Positions 53,727 through 63,804 are shown, counted from the first letter of the stretch. The stretch: 64,000 nucleotides of DNA from Emticicia sp. C21 (GCF_003418935.1 NZ_QVMT01000005.1:248279-312278), one strand, 5' to 3'. Made by a program: numbers and translations. Notes: generated from the sequence alone by a model not told the origin.

Positions 53727-55493
53727 CTATTCATACATCCCCTCAATCAAATCCTTATACTTATTCATAATTACCTTTCTCTTGGGCTTCAGCGTTGGAG
53801 TTATTTCACCATTTTCAATCGTCCATGGGTTGGCCAATAATTCAATTTTCTTTACTTGCTCATAAGGAGCAAATTCTTTATTGAAGCGATTGACTTCGTC
53901 CATGATTAGTTTGTGTACATCATGATTCTTTACGACTTCAGCATCAGTAGTATACGGAATATTTTGTGCTTTGCACCATGCTTTCAAGGCAACAAACTCT
54001 GGGATAATCAAAGCCCCTGGGAACTTCTGTCCCTCGCCTACTACCATTATTTGCTCTACGTAAATAGATTCCTTAATTTTGTTTTCCAATACCTGTGGCG
54101 CTACGTATTTACCACCTGATGTTTTGAAGATTTCTTTTTTGCGGTCGGTTATTTTCAGAAATTTACCTTCTACTAGTGTACCAATATCTCCTGTATGCAG
54201 CCAGCCATCGGCATCAATGGCTTCTTTGGTTAGTTCAGGCAAATTATAGTAGCCTACCATTACGTTCGGGCCTTTGTAAAGAATTTCGCCGTCCTCAGCT
54301 ATTTTTATCGTTCCGCCATCAATCACAGGGCCTACTGTACCGATTCTTAAATCCAAAGGTTTTACGCGATTGGTTGCAATTACCGGAGAGGCTTCTGTCA
54401 TACCATATCCTTCTGAAACCGGAATACCAGCCGCCCAGAAAACTCTTGCTAAACGTGGCTGCAAAGCTGCTGCGCCTGAGCATATCATTCTGATATTTCC
54501 GCCAAGGGCTTCCTGCCATTTGCTGAAAACCAGTTTCTGCGCCAATTTTAATTGCTGATTATACCACCAGCCACCACTGACATTCGGGTCATATTGCAAG
54601 CCAAGGTCTAATGCCCATAGGAAGATACGACGTTTAAATCCTTCTAAGCCATATCCGGTAGCTACGATTTTGTCATATACTTTTTCAAGAAGGCGAGGAA
54701 CTGTGGTAAATATTTGTGGTTTTACGTCTTTCAGGTCTTCGGCAATAGTAGCCATATTCTGAGCATAATAGATAGATACACCTAAACGCATATATAGATA
54801 CAATACCATACGCTCATATACGTGATTCAGAGGTAGGAAACTCAATGCACGACAGTCTGCATCAATAGGGAAATAATCTTTGCACCCTTCAAAATCACTG
54901 ATGATATTCTGATGGGTGAGCATTACTCCTTTAGGCTTGCCGGTAGTGCCTGAAGTATAAATCAAAGTCAATAAATCATCGGTTTTGATAGACTTTTTAA
55001 TAATGTCTACTTTTGATTTATTTTCTTCACTGTCTATATCTGTTATATCTTTCCAATGGTTGGCTCCTTTAATTTTATCAAAGGTATAAATAGCCTTAAC
55101 TGATGGAGCTACCTTTATGGCTTCTTCTGCTTTTTCTAACAAATCCTCATCCCCAACAAAAACATAACTGATGTCGGCATCCTGAAAGATATATTTATAA
55201 TCTTCAACCGTAATATTCGGGTATAGTGGCACACTCACAGCACCCACTTGCTGAACTCCAAAGTCAACAATATTCCATTCGGGGCGACTTTCGGAGATTA
55301 TGGCAATTTTATCTCCCTTTTTCACGCCAAGTTTTAAAAAGCCATAGCTAAGCTGATTGATGGTATCAATAAACTCACTGGCAGAAACCTTTACCCATTC
55401 GCCTTTGATTTTAGAGGCAAAAACGTCGGGTTTATTATACTTGGCAATTGATTCGGGTAGTAAATCGAATATACGGTTGATTGGTTGCGACAT
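53727..55493 (-). CDS. Long-chain-fatty-acid--CoA ligase (AMP-forming)
   Basis: 588 residues from the ATG at 55493, supported by a -7 box only 27 bases upstream; the frame extends to 55556 but would overlap that box. The ATP motif LIYTSGTTGKPKGVMLTH (A3), YGMTEASPVI (A5), WLHTGDIG and the catalytic DRKKEIFKTSGGKYV (A8-A10) are all present. It activates fatty acids to acyl-CoA for degradation or lipid synthesis, and is usually membrane-associated. It is closest to the FAA1/LCFA-type ligases of Bacteroidota and stands alone. Confidence 0.93.
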   Translation of the reverse strand: MSQPINRIFDLLPESIAKYNKPDVFASKIKGEWVKVSASEFIDTINQLSYGFLKLGVKKGDKIAIISESRPEWNIVDFGVQQVGAVSVPLYPNITVEDYKYIFQDADISYVFVGDEDLLEKAEEAIKVAPSVKAIYTFDKIKGANHWKDITDIDSEENKSKVDIIKKSIKTDDLLTLIYTSGTTGKPKGVMLTHQNIISDFEGCKDYFPIDADCRALSFLPLNHVYERMVLYLYMRLGVSIYYAQNMATIAEDLKDVKPQIFTTVPRLLEKVYDKIVATGYGLEGFKRRIFLWALDLGLQYDPNVSGGWWYNQQLKLAQKLVFSKWQEALGGNIRMICSGAAALQPRLARVFWAAGIPVSEGYGMTEASPVIATNRVKPLDLRIGTVGPVIDGGTIKIAEDGEILYKGPNVMVGYYNLPELTKEAIDADGWLHTGDIGTLVEGKFLKITDRKKEIFKTSGGKYVAPQVLENKIKESIYVEQIMVVGEGQKFPGALIIPEFVALKAWCKAQNIPYTTDAEVVKNHDVHKLIMDEVNRFNKEFAPYEQVKKIELLANPWTIENGEITPTLKPKRKVIMNKYKDLIEGMYE

Positions 55494-55519
55494 AGTTTTA
55501 ACAGGCGTTTGAATATTGG

Positions 55520-55527
55520 CAAATGTA
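55520..55527 (-). promoter_or_regulatory. -7 box of the acyl-CoA ligase gene
   Basis: TACATTTG on the minus strand, 27 bases before the start at 55493. It rules out translation from 55556. Confidence 0.6.
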
Positions 55528-55592
55528 AAGAAAATATTCCCCGACAATACAAACATCTAAAAAACCTGATTGTTTTTTTTATTGAATGACCA

Positions 55593-55624
55593 AAATGGTG
55601 AGCATCAAGTGAGGCTCACCATTT
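55593..55624 (-). terminator. Terminator of priA
   Basis: Perfect 11-bp stem AAATGGTGAGC/GCTCACCATTT with a 10-base loop, 25 bases past the priA stop. Confidence 0.75.
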
Positions 55625-55648
55625 ATAATCGAAAGAAACTTGCCTATA

Positions 55649-58141
55649 CTATACGGCGTCTACATCAACTACTACATCTACCTCTTTATGCTCTTTTGTC
55701 TGGTGAAGCGCATCGATCATTTCTCTCAAAAACACTTTCGCTGCTTTGATATTCAGTTTGTCTTTTTCAAGCTTTATCATAATATCAAACAAGAACTTAT
55801 TACGGATACGCTCAATCAGCGATTTCTCAGGACCCAATACTCTTGCTTTACCCAATTTTTCCAGGAGTTTTTCGGCTAACCAATGAGCAGCTTTCTCGGC
55901 TTTTTCCTGTTCTTCATGTTTGAGCGTAATAGAAATCACTCGCGTAAAAGGCGGATAGAAATAGCTTTCGCGTTCGGATATTTCATGGGTGTAGTAACCA
56001 ATATAATCGTTTACTACTACTTTTTGCAATAATGCCTGTTGTGTATCATTCGTCTGAATCAATACCAAACCCTTTTTTGCGCGCCGTCCGGCTCGTCCAC
56101 TTACCTGTGTCAACATCTGGAAAGCCCTTTCTGCAGCCCTGAAATCAGGGAAATGAATCATACGGTCGGCATCAAATATTCCTACCAGGCTGACCTGATC
56201 GAAATCAAGTCCTTTGCTAATCATTTGTGTACCCACCAGAATGTCTGTACCGCCCTGTTCAAATTCGCTGATAATGTTCTGATAAGCGTTTTTGGTACGG
56301 GTAGTATCTAAATCCATGCGTGTAACACGGGCCGTATCAAACATGGCCTTTAAATCTTCTTCCAGTTTTTCAGTACCAAAACCAATGGTACGCAATTTAC
56401 CAGAACCACAAACGGGGCAAGCTTTTGGAATTTCTTCCTTATGCCCACAATAGTGGCATCTTAATTCTGTTGAGTGCATGTGATACGTCAAACTCACAGC
56501 ACACTGCTGACATTCAGAGACCCAGTTACATTCCTGACAGTTTAGGTAAGGCGAATAACCTCGTCTATTCTGGAAAATGATGGTCTGTTCCTTATTAGCC
56601 AGGTTCTGTTGAATCTGATTATACAATACGCTGGAAAAATCATTTTTCATGGTTTTGGCCTTGCGCTCTGCCTTTAAGTCTACCAGTGTAATGTCAGGTA
56701 ATTGGGCTTCACCATAACGCTTATTGATAGTTACTAAGCCATATTTTCCTGTTTGTGCCTGATAATAACTTTCGATGGATGGGGTTGCAGAGCCCAGTAG
56801 GATTTTAGCGCCTTGTTTTAAGCCCAACATAATACCTACATCGCGGGCATGGTAGCGAGGGGCGGGGTCAAATTGTTTATAAGAAGTCTCGTGCTCTTCA
56901 TCAATGATTACCAGACCTAGATTGTCCATTGGTAAAAATATAGCAGAGCGTACGCCTACCACAAACTGGTAGCGGCCTTCTACAATACCTCTCCAGACTT
57001 CTACTCTTTCGTTATCAGAGAATTTAGAGTGATATACACCCATTTTATCGCCGAACACCCTTTTAAGCCTGACTACTATCTGGGTTGTTAAGGCGATTTC
57101 GGGCAATAGATACAATACCTGTGAGCCTCCATCTAATACTTTCTGAATTAAATCAATATAGATTTCAGTTTTACCGCTACCTGTGATACCATGCAATAGT
57201 ACGATGTCGCGTTCCGAAAAATTTTGCATGATTTCGTCACTTGCCGCTTGTTGGGCATCTGTCAGAGTAATTTTCAGTGGCTCTTCTGGCACCTCATCAC
57301 CAAAGCGAGAGACAATTACTTCAAATTGCTCCAGAATACCTTTATCGATTAGTGTAGATAAGGCAGAGTCGGAAGTTTCGCCCTGAGTAAAAATAGATTT
57401 ATCAACACCCAGGTTATTTCTTTCTCTAAGTTCGTTGACAGGAATATTTTTCAGGTATTCCATAATGATCGTTTGCTGCTTAGGAGATTTGGTCAACGAG
57501 TCAATGAGGTTGAATACTTCTTCGCTTCCCTCATATACGCGCTTTAAGCGGAGTTTCTTGGCAATTTTCGGCTTATATTTCTCTTTTACTTCTTCATACA
57601 TAATGATGGCATGCTTACCAATCAGCGATTTAATCATCGGATTGATATTCGTTGCACCCACAAATTTGATGGCATCATCATAGGTAAGAGAAGTGTGAGT
57701 TTTCAGAATCTCCAGAAACTCTATCTCTTTTTCTTCCAGTAATTCGGGATGATCAAAATCAGGATTTAACTGCATTCTTGACTGACTACTTACTTTTAAC
57801 CCTGAGGGTACGGCTACATTCATCACCTCTCCGATACAACACATATAATATTCAGCAATCCACTCAAAAAGCCATAATTGTGAGGGCGTAACAAGCGGGT
57901 CTATATCTAATAACTCAAGGATATATTTAGCCTGGTATTTTTCGGGTGGTTTGGTATGGATTTTCCCCACTAGGGCAGTTACTACTCTGTTTCGGCCAAA
58001 CTGTACAATCACTCTTGCTCCTATTTTTATATCAGCTGCAAAATGGCGGGGAACGCGGTAAGTAAACATGCGTGGAATGGGCACAGGCAAAATTACATCA
58101 GCAAAGTAGGTGGTTTCAGTGGAAAAAGTATCTTCTGTCAT
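55649..58141 (-). CDS. priA: Primosomal protein N' (replication restart helicase)
   Basis: An 830-residue superfamily 2 helicase that reloads the replisome at stalled forks. It has an N-terminal DNA-binding domain (about 10-110), Walker A GITGSGKT (318-325), DEEH (414-417) and an eight-cysteine zinc-binding region (Cys535, 538, 544, 547, 562, 565, 575, 578) inserted in the helicase core. Helicase motifs IV-VI follow (DILVGTQMISKGLDFDQVSLVGI, QVSGRAGR). Length is slightly longer than E. coli PriA. It is a single gene with its own terminator. Confidence 0.97.
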   Translation of the reverse strand: MTEDTFSTETTYFADVILPVPIPRMFTYRVPRHFAADIKIGARVIVQFGRNRVVTALVGKIHTKPPEKYQAKYILELLDIDPLVTPSQLWLFEWIAEYYMCCIGEVMNVAVPSGLKVSSQSRMQLNPDFDHPELLEEKEIEFLEILKTHTSLTYDDAIKFVGATNINPMIKSLIGKHAIIMYEEVKEKYKPKIAKKLRLKRVYEGSEEVFNLIDSLTKSPKQQTIIMEYLKNIPVNELRERNNLGVDKSIFTQGETSDSALSTLIDKGILEQFEVIVSRFGDEVPEEPLKITLTDAQQAASDEIMQNFSERDIVLLHGITGSGKTEIYIDLIQKVLDGGSQVLYLLPEIALTTQIVVRLKRVFGDKMGVYHSKFSDNERVEVWRGIVEGRYQFVVGVRSAIFLPMDNLGLVIIDEEHETSYKQFDPAPRYHARDVGIMLGLKQGAKILLGSATPSIESYYQAQTGKYGLVTINKRYGEAQLPDITLVDLKAERKAKTMKNDFSSVLYNQIQQNLANKEQTIIFQNRRGYSPYLNCQECNWVSECQQCAVSLTYHMHSTELRCHYCGHKEEIPKACPVCGSGKLRTIGFGTEKLEEDLKAMFDTARVTRMDLDTTRTKNAYQNIISEFEQGGTDILVGTQMISKGLDFDQVSLVGIFDADRMIHFPDFRAAERAFQMLTQVSGRAGRRAKKGLVLIQTNDTQQALLQKVVVNDYIGYYTHEISERESYFYPPFTRVISITLKHEEQEKAEKAAHWLAEKLLEKLGKARVLGPEKSLIERIRNKFLFDIMIKLEKDKLNIKAAKVFLREMIDALHQTKEHKEVDVVVDVDAV

Positions 58142-58362
58142 CTTCAGATAATGGGATTAAAAATAAAACAAGCACATAATAGTTATTAACGATTATTTGC
58201 GTAATCGTTGTTCATGGGCTATCTAAGCTACTAAAAACCTAGATAATTAACAGTAATTGTAGATACTTAATTCAAAACACTGAAGAATTGAACAGGATAG
58301 AAGAAGGATAAAAAGTAGATAAGGATTTTGTTCTTACCTACTACAAATATAGAGAAAAAATC

Positions 58363-59712
58363 TTAAAAAATAGTATCAAAAAGCAAATAAGCATTTAAAG
58401 AAATTATGATTACCGCTACTACCCACGACGTATATTTTATCAGGTTTGAGTTCACAAATTCACCCATCTTCAATTTGCTTGAAGTAAAGGCTACCAAAGG
58501 CACTACGGCAAAGCTTAGTTGTAGTGACAAAATTACCTGACTCAGTACCAGCAAATCAGAAGTACCTCTTTCGCCGTAGATAATCGCTACAATTAAGGCT
58601 GGTATAATGGCAATAAGGCGAGTAATTAATCGGCGTAACCAGGGTTTTAGTTTGATATTCAGAAACCCCTCCATTACTATCTGTCCGGCAAGAGTACCTG
58701 TCAACGTCGAGTTTTGTCCCGCAGCCAATAAGGCTACTGCAAAGAATAAACCTGCCAGTTTCACACCCAGAATCGGGTCAAGTAAGTGATAGGCATCGGT
58801 GATATCGGCTATGTGCTGATTATCTGAAAAATGGAACGTAGCCGCTGCCATGATCAGTATAGCTGCATTGATAAAGAATGCGATAAACAAAGAAGCTGTA
58901 GAATCTATTGTCGCAAATTTAATAGCACTCTTTTTGGCCGCAGATGTATTCTCAATTTTACGGGTTTGCACGATGCTTGAATGCAAATATAAGTTATGTG
59001 GCATTACGGTTGCACCTAAAATCCCGATAGCAATATAAAGCATCTCAGGATTCACTACAATTTGTTGATTAGGTATTAATCCTTTAGCTACCCCAAACCA
59101 ATCAGGATTTGAAACAACCATTTCATAGCCAAAACATAGCAAAATAATCAGAATTAATCCTCCAACAATTACTTCAATGATACGAAAACCTTTGTTCTGT
59201 AAGAATAGAATGAAGATTACATCTATGGCTGTAATGACGATCCCATAAGTTAATGGAATTCCAAAAAGCAGATTTAAGGCTACTGCTGCGCCAATTACTT
59301 CGGCCAAATCACAGGCGGCGATGGCTATTTCTGCCAGAATCCATAAAACAAACGAAACCGGTCTTGAATAAGCATCCCGGCAAGCCTGCGCTAAATCTCT
59401 GCCTGTAGCAATACCTAATTTTAAGGAAAGATGTTGCAAAAGCATGGCAAAGAGATTAGATATTAAAATAACGGAGAGAAGCGTATAACCAAACTTGGCA
59501 CCTCCGGCAATATCTGTTGCCCAGTTACCTGGATCCATATAGCCCACAGCTACCATCAGGCCCGGCCCGATGAATGCAGAGAATTTTTTCCAGAAACCGC
59601 CTGATTCCGGTACATCTATAGTTCTATGTACTTCTGATAGCGATACATTACTTGATGATTTCTTCCATCCTTTATTTTTTTCAATGGATACAGTCTTATT
59701 CATAGAGGTCAT
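58363..59712 (-). CDS. mntH: Nramp-family Mn(II)/Fe(II) transporter
   Basis: A 449-residue inner-membrane proton-coupled divalent metal importer with about 11 hydrophobic segments. The metal-binding motif is DPGN (60-63, in VAVGYMDPGNWATD), paired with MPHNLYLHSS in helix 6. An N-terminal extension of about 40 charged residues precedes helix 1. It is divergent from mntR with a 138-base shared control region containing an inverted-repeat operator; repression by MntR with Mn(II) is expected. Specificity for Mn over Fe rests on this linkage. Confidence 0.95.
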   Translation of the reverse strand: MTSMNKTVSIEKNKGWKKSSSNVSLSEVHRTIDVPESGGFWKKFSAFIGPGLMVAVGYMDPGNWATDIAGGAKFGYTLLSVILISNLFAMLLQHLSLKLGIATGRDLAQACRDAYSRPVSFVLWILAEIAIAACDLAEVIGAAVALNLLFGIPLTYGIVITAIDVIFILFLQNKGFRIIEVIVGGLILIILLCFGYEMVVSNPDWFGVAKGLIPNQQIVVNPEMLYIAIGILGATVMPHNLYLHSSIVQTRKIENTSAAKKSAIKFATIDSTASLFIAFFINAAILIMAAATFHFSDNQHIADITDAYHLLDPILGVKLAGLFFAVALLAAGQNSTLTGTLAGQIVMEGFLNIKLKPWLRRLITRLIAIIPALIVAIIYGERGTSDLLVLSQVILSLQLSFAVVPLVAFTSSKLKMGEFVNSNLIKYTSWVVAVIIISLNAYLLFDTIF

Positions 59713-59748
59713 ATTACACTAAATCTATAACTCATGCAATATTAAAAA

Positions 59749-59771
59749 CAAAAATATATAAATCAAAACTA
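59749..59771 (-). promoter_or_regulatory. Candidate -7 boxes of mntH
   Basis: Two matches to TAnnTTTG on the minus strand: TAGTTTTG (59764-59771) and TATTTTTG (59749-59756). With the first, the operator lies immediately upstream of the -7 box. Confidence 0.45.
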
Positions 59772-59772
59772 T

Positions 59773-59792
59773 TTTTTAGGTTTGTCTAAAAA
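59773..59792. promoter_or_regulatory. Candidate MntR operator
   Basis: TTTTTAG-GTTTGT-CTAAAAA: perfect 7-bp arms with a 6-base spacer, close to the TTTAGG...CTAAA sites used by DtxR/MntR-family repressors. It lies between the two divergent promoters and ends one base before the mntR -33 element, so one site could control both genes. Confidence 0.65.
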
Positions 59793-59793
59793 T

Positions 59794-59823
59794 TTGATTA
59801 ATTGGTTAGAAAACTTACTTTTG
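59794..59823 (+). promoter_or_regulatory. Promoter of mntR (-33 and -7)
   Basis: TTG (59794-59796), 19-base spacer, then TACTTTTG (59816-59823), 28 bases before the ATG at 59851. It excludes the longer frame beginning at 59782. Confidence 0.65.
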
Positions 59824-59850
59824 TGGGGTATTATCATCAAGCTAAAGGCT

Positions 59851-60507
59851 ATGACTTCATTTACCGAAGAAAATTATCTGAAAATTATATACATGCTTAC
59901 TGAGCAGAACGGGGGGAATGAAGTAAGCACCAACGAACTGGCCGAGATTACACAGACCAAAGCTGCTTCGGTATCAGATATGCTACGCAAATTGGCGGAG
60001 AAAAATTTGATTAATTACCGTAAATATCAGGGAGTTACCCTAACCAAAGAGGGCCAACAAATTGCCTTGAGTGTGATTCGTAAACATCGCTTATGGGAGG
60101 TATTTCTGGTAGATAAATTAGGTTTCGGCTGGGATGAAATTCATGACATAGCCGAACAATTGGAGCATATAGATTCGAAAGAGTTAACTGAGAAGTTAGA
60201 TAAGTTTTTGGGTAGTCCTCAATTTGACCCTCATGGCGACCCAATTCCTGATTCGAAAGGTAAAATGCCCTCGATGGCCTCTTGCAAACTTTCAGAAGTG
60301 CCGATTGACCAGACAGTGGTGATGGTAGGTGTATTGGTACATTCGCCAGCATTTTTGCAGCATTTAGATAAAAATCATATTACTTTAGGTTCTACTATCA
60401 AGATTCAGGAAGTGAGTGAGTTTGATAAATCATTTACAGTTTTACTGAATAATAATCAATCAGTTTTTGTGAGTAATGAAGTTGCTAAAAATCTGTTGGT
60501 GAAGTAA
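59851..60507 (+). CDS. mntR: MntR/DtxR-family metal-dependent repressor
   Basis: 218 residues from the ATG at 59851. A winged helix at about 1-62 (SFTEENYLKIIYML, VSTNELAEITQTKAASVSDMLRKLAEK) is followed by the dimerisation and metal domain at about 63-140 (KHRLWEVFLVDKLGFGWDEIHDIAEQLEH, with ligands of the His/Glu type and Cys in SMASCKLSEV). A FeoA/SH3-like C-terminal domain occupies about 150-218. Divergence from mntH and the shared operator make it the manganese-sensing repressor of mntH. Confidence 0.94.
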   Translation: MTSFTEENYLKIIYMLTEQNGGNEVSTNELAEITQTKAASVSDMLRKLAEKNLINYRKYQGVTLTKEGQQIALSVIRKHRLWEVFLVDKLGFGWDEIHDIAEQLEHIDSKELTEKLDKFLGSPQFDPHGDPIPDSKGKMPSMASCKLSEVPIDQTVVMVGVLVHSPAFLQHLDKNHITLGSTIKIQEVSEFDKSFTVLLNNNQSVFVSNEVAKNLLVK

Positions 60508-60667
60508 GCCTTGTTAAAGTTTTATAAAATCACTCAGGAATAGGTATGATTTCATAATTTTGGGCGTTAAAAAGAATATTTCGCAGGCAAGAGAATAGAT
60601 TCTATTCTCTTTGTTGTTTACAAATAAGCCAACCATGAAAGGTTTGGCAGACATTAATGAATCCTTC

Positions 60668-61747
60668 ATGAATATATTAGATAAATACTTAATCAAGCGA
60701 TTCCTGACAACCTATGTATTTGCGGTAGTGGTAATTGTACTGATTATTATGGTGATTGATTTTGTAGAAAAAAACGATGATTTCATTCAGAAAGAAGCAC
60801 CGATGCGTGCCATCCTCTTACAATATTACGCCAACCTTGCACCTTATTGGGCTAATTATATCAGCCCCTTAATGATTTTTATCTCTACTGTATTCTTTAC
60901 GGCTCAGATGGCTGCCCATACCGAAATTGTGGCGATTCTGAGTAGTGGGGTTAGTTTCAGACGATTGATGCTCCCGTATTTCATTGGAGCTTCTATTATT
61001 GCTATTTTTTCTTTTGTGATGGTAGGCTGGATTCTTCCACGCGCTAATACAGAGCGTTTGGCTTTTGAAAATGTCTATGTAAATGATAAATTCTATTTCT
61101 CCACCAGGGATTTCCATATAGCTGTAGCACCGAATACCTATGCCTATATGTCGAGCTATAATAATGAGGCAAAAACGGGTTATGATTTTACTTTAGAGAA
61201 AATAATTAATAATAAACTGGTAGAAAAGCTTTCAGCCAAGCGTATTACCTGGGATGATAGTACCAAGAAATGGAAGATACACGATTATAAAATCCGGACG
61301 CTTGGTATTATGAAAGATAAGATGGTATATGGTACAGCCCCTAAAGACACGGCAGTGAATCTATCGCCTAACGATTTTGAAAACGAGCACCAGATACAGG
61401 AGTCTTACACAATTCCTGAGCTTCAGGAGAAAATCAGCCTGATAAAGAGTCGGGGTGCTGAAGGAATAGAATCATTTGAGATAGAATTATATCAACGTTT
61501 TGCTACGCCTTTTGCTGTAATTATCTTATCTATTATAGGTTTGATAGTATCTGCCCGCAAAGCCAGGGGTGGGGTTGGCTTTCAGATTGCTATTGGGTTC
61601 GTGCTAGCGTTTGTGTATATCCTCTTTTATATCATGTCAAAAGGGATTGCTGAGTCGGGTAATATGCCGCCTATTCTGGCTGTCTGGCTACCAAATATTG
61701 TCTTCGGTGTGATTGGAACAGTTATGTATTTTACAGTTCCTAGATAG
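60668..61747 (+). CDS. LptF/LptG-family LPS-export permease
   Basis: 359 residues from the ATG at 60668, giving the family start MNILDKYLIKRFLTTYVF; an earlier Met at 60635 or the frame start at 60611 adds unrelated sequence. It has TM helices 1-3 (about 13-32, 50-80, 95-120), a periplasmic beta-jellyroll region (about 130-260), and TM helices 4-6 to the end (FAVIILSIIGLIVSARKARGGVGFQIAIGF). The product joins the ABC transporter LptB2FG that pulls LPS from the inner membrane. The partner permease and LptB are not in this window. Confidence 0.9.
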   Translation: MNILDKYLIKRFLTTYVFAVVVIVLIIMVIDFVEKNDDFIQKEAPMRAILLQYYANLAPYWANYISPLMIFISTVFFTAQMAAHTEIVAILSSGVSFRRLMLPYFIGASIIAIFSFVMVGWILPRANTERLAFENVYVNDKFYFSTRDFHIAVAPNTYAYMSSYNNEAKTGYDFTLEKIINNKLVEKLSAKRITWDDSTKKWKIHDYKIRTLGIMKDKMVYGTAPKDTAVNLSPNDFENEHQIQESYTIPELQEKISLIKSRGAEGIESFEIELYQRFATPFAVIILSIIGLIVSARKARGGVGFQIAIGFVLAFVYILFYIMSKGIAESGNMPPILAVWLPNIVFGVIGTVMYFTVPR

Positions 61748-61760
61748 AATCAGCAAAAAC

Positions 61761-62465
61761 TTATTGTCGCAAAATGATTTTTGCCGTATCACGGGCTTTA
61801 ATAGCCCAGAGCTCGTGCATTTTGCCTGAGAAATGCAGTTGGTCGCTGGCAATATAAGAGGCATCAGTATGTTCACGTGTGACGGTGGTAATATCTAAAA
61901 AAGGAACGCCTACTTTTCTGCATTCATCTTTAGCTACGGCATTAAAGTCATCAATTTCTTTGGCTATTTTCTTGGTATCGCGGGAAACTGCAAAAGGCGT
62001 GACACCATAATCAGGAATTGACAGAACAAATACTTTTTTATAATCACCATGTGCAAATCTGGCGCTAATTTGTAACAATTCTCTGAATTCGATTCTGTAT
62101 TTTTCAATACTTTGCCTCCGATACTGATTGTTTACACCTATCAGTAAAGATACCATATCGTATTGATTCGTGTTTTTGCTGTCGGCAATGGCTTGTGTTA
62201 ATTCTTCCGTTGTCCAGCCTGTGCGCGCAATAATATCGTGTTTGGTAATGGTAAAATCACTTTTCAATAAATCAATCAGATACATACTCCAACGATCTTT
62301 TTCTACAACACTTTCGCCAATAGTATAGGAGTCTCCCAGAGCTAAGAAAGTTCTGTCCGGCCCTGTTCCGATGGGATTTGGAATAGAGACTATTTCGGTG
62401 GTATCTGTCATAGCACATGATAAAAATAAAGCTATAGATAAGATGAAAGCGATGATTTTTGACAT
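61761..62465 (-). CDS. SGNH/GDSL-family hydrolase lipoprotein
   Basis: A 234-residue exported lipoprotein. Its lipobox is FLSC (Cys17). Block I is LGDSYTIG (Ser46 as nucleophile), block III GVNNQ, and block V DQLHF with the catalytic Asp and His. These mark the TesA-like SGNH esterase/lipase fold. Its substrate in the periplasm or on the cell surface is unknown. It converges with the LptF/LptG gene, with only 13 bases between the stops, and is divergent from argG. Confidence 0.9.
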   Translation of the reverse strand: MSKIIAFILSIALFLSCAMTDTTEIVSIPNPIGTGPDRTFLALGDSYTIGESVVEKDRWSMYLIDLLKSDFTITKHDIIARTGWTTEELTQAIADSKNTNQYDMVSLLIGVNNQYRRQSIEKYRIEFRELLQISARFAHGDYKKVFVLSIPDYGVTPFAVSRDTKKIAKEIDDFNAVAKDECRKVGVPFLDITTVTREHTDASYIASDQLHFSGKMHELWAIKARDTAKIILRQ

Positions 62466-62551
62466 ATAAGCATTAATCAGTTTTTGAAAGACAAATTATT
62501 AACCTACAATTATATTTATAAATATATACGGGAATATAGGGATAGAAGTCC

Positions 62552-62559
62552 TATTTTTG
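62552..62559 (+). promoter_or_regulatory. -7 box of argG
   Basis: TATTTTTG, 49 bases before the argG ATG. No obvious -33 TTG. Confidence 0.5.
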
Positions 62560-62607
62560 CAAAATTTTTATTAAAACCTAAATTTCCGTTTCAGCGGCTG
62601 ATTTAAT

Positions 62608-63804
62608 ATGAAAGTTGTTTTAGCATATAGTGGAGGATTAGATACCTCGTTTTGTGTAAAATATCTGACCGAAGAATTGGGTCATGAAATACACTCAGTA
62701 TTGGTTGATACGGGTGGTTTTACAGAAGAAGAAATCAAGGATATTGAAACAAAGGCTTATGAATTAGGCGTGAAACATCATCATACAGCTCGTATGGTAG
62801 ATGAATATTATCAGAAATGTATACGTTATCTGGTATATGGCAATATCCTGAAAAATAATACTTATCCACTTTCTGTAAGTGCTGAACGTATGTTTCAGGC
62901 GGTAGCTGTGGCTGATTATGCCAAACAAATTGGAGCAGAAGCCGTAGCACACGGAAGTACAGGTGCCGGAAACGATCAGGTACGTTTTGATATGGTATTC
63001 AGAATTGTATTACCGAATGCGCAAATCATTACACCTATCCGTGACCTACGTTTATCTCGCGAAGCTGAAATCGAATTCTTGAAATCAAAAGGCGTAGTAC
63101 GTGAATGGCATAAAGCGGCGTACTCTATCAATAAAGGTTTGTGGGGGACATCGGTAGGTGGTAGAGAAACTTTAACTTCAGACGGTTTCTTACCGGAAAG
63201 TGCCTTCCCGACACAGGTAACGAAGAAAAAAGGTAGTGAAGTAACACTACAATTTGTAAAAGGTGAATTGAAAGGGGTAAATGGTCGTCGTTTCAAAAAT
63301 CCGGTAGATGCTATTCGCCGTTTGTCTGAATTAGCTTCTCCGTATGGTATCGGTCGTGATATTCACGTGGGTGATACAATCATTGGTATCAAAGGTCGTG
63401 TAGGTTTCGAAGCTGCTGCTCCGTTGATTATTATTAAGGCCCACCATTTATTGGAGAAACATGTATTGACCAAATGGCAACAATACTGGAAACAGAATTT
63501 AGCTGAGTGGTATGGTATGTTGTTGCACGAAGGACAATTCCTAGAGCCATTGATGCGTAATATTGAGACATTCTTGGCAAGTACACAAGAAAACGTAACT
63601 GGAGAAGTGCGTGTACAACTAACGCCTTATCATTTCCAATTATTAGGTATCAAGTCTGATTACGATATGATGTCGCCGGTATTTGGTAGCTATGGTGAAA
63701 TGAATAATGCCTGGAGTGGTGATGATGTAAGAGGTTTCTCGAAAATCATGTCAAATCAGGTAATGATTCATGAGAAAATAGCTGAATTGGCTGGGAAGAA
63801 GTAA
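62608..63804 (+). CDS. argG: Argininosuccinate synthase
   Basis: A 398-residue cytosolic enzyme joining citrulline and aspartate using ATP, the penultimate step of arginine synthesis. The PP-loop AYSGGLDTS (6-14) is at the N-terminus, followed by AHGSTGAGNDQVRF with citrulline- and aspartate-binding residues. The protein is complete and ends in a strong terminator. In many relatives argG precedes argC in one operon; here they are about 60 kb apart, so the arginine genes are dispersed. Confidence 0.97.
   Translation: MKVVLAYSGGLDTSFCVKYLTEELGHEIHSVLVDTGGFTEEEIKDIETKAYELGVKHHHTARMVDEYYQKCIRYLVYGNILKNNTYPLSVSAERMFQAVAVADYAKQIGAEAVAHGSTGAGNDQVRFDMVFRIVLPNAQIITPIRDLRLSREAEIEFLKSKGVVREWHKAAYSINKGLWGTSVGGRETLTSDGFLPESAFPTQVTKKKGSEVTLQFVKGELKGVNGRRFKNPVDAIRRLSELASPYGIGRDIHVGDTIIGIKGRVGFEAAAPLIIIKAHHLLEKHVLTKWQQYWKQNLAEWYGMLLHEGQFLEPLMRNIETFLASTQENVTGEVRVQLTPYHFQLLGIKSDYDMMSPVFGSYGEMNNAWSGDDVRGFSKIMSNQVMIHEKIAELAGKK

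Noticed and set aside
2643-63804. argC and argG as one operon
   Set aside because: They are about 60 kb apart, each with its own upstream -7 box.
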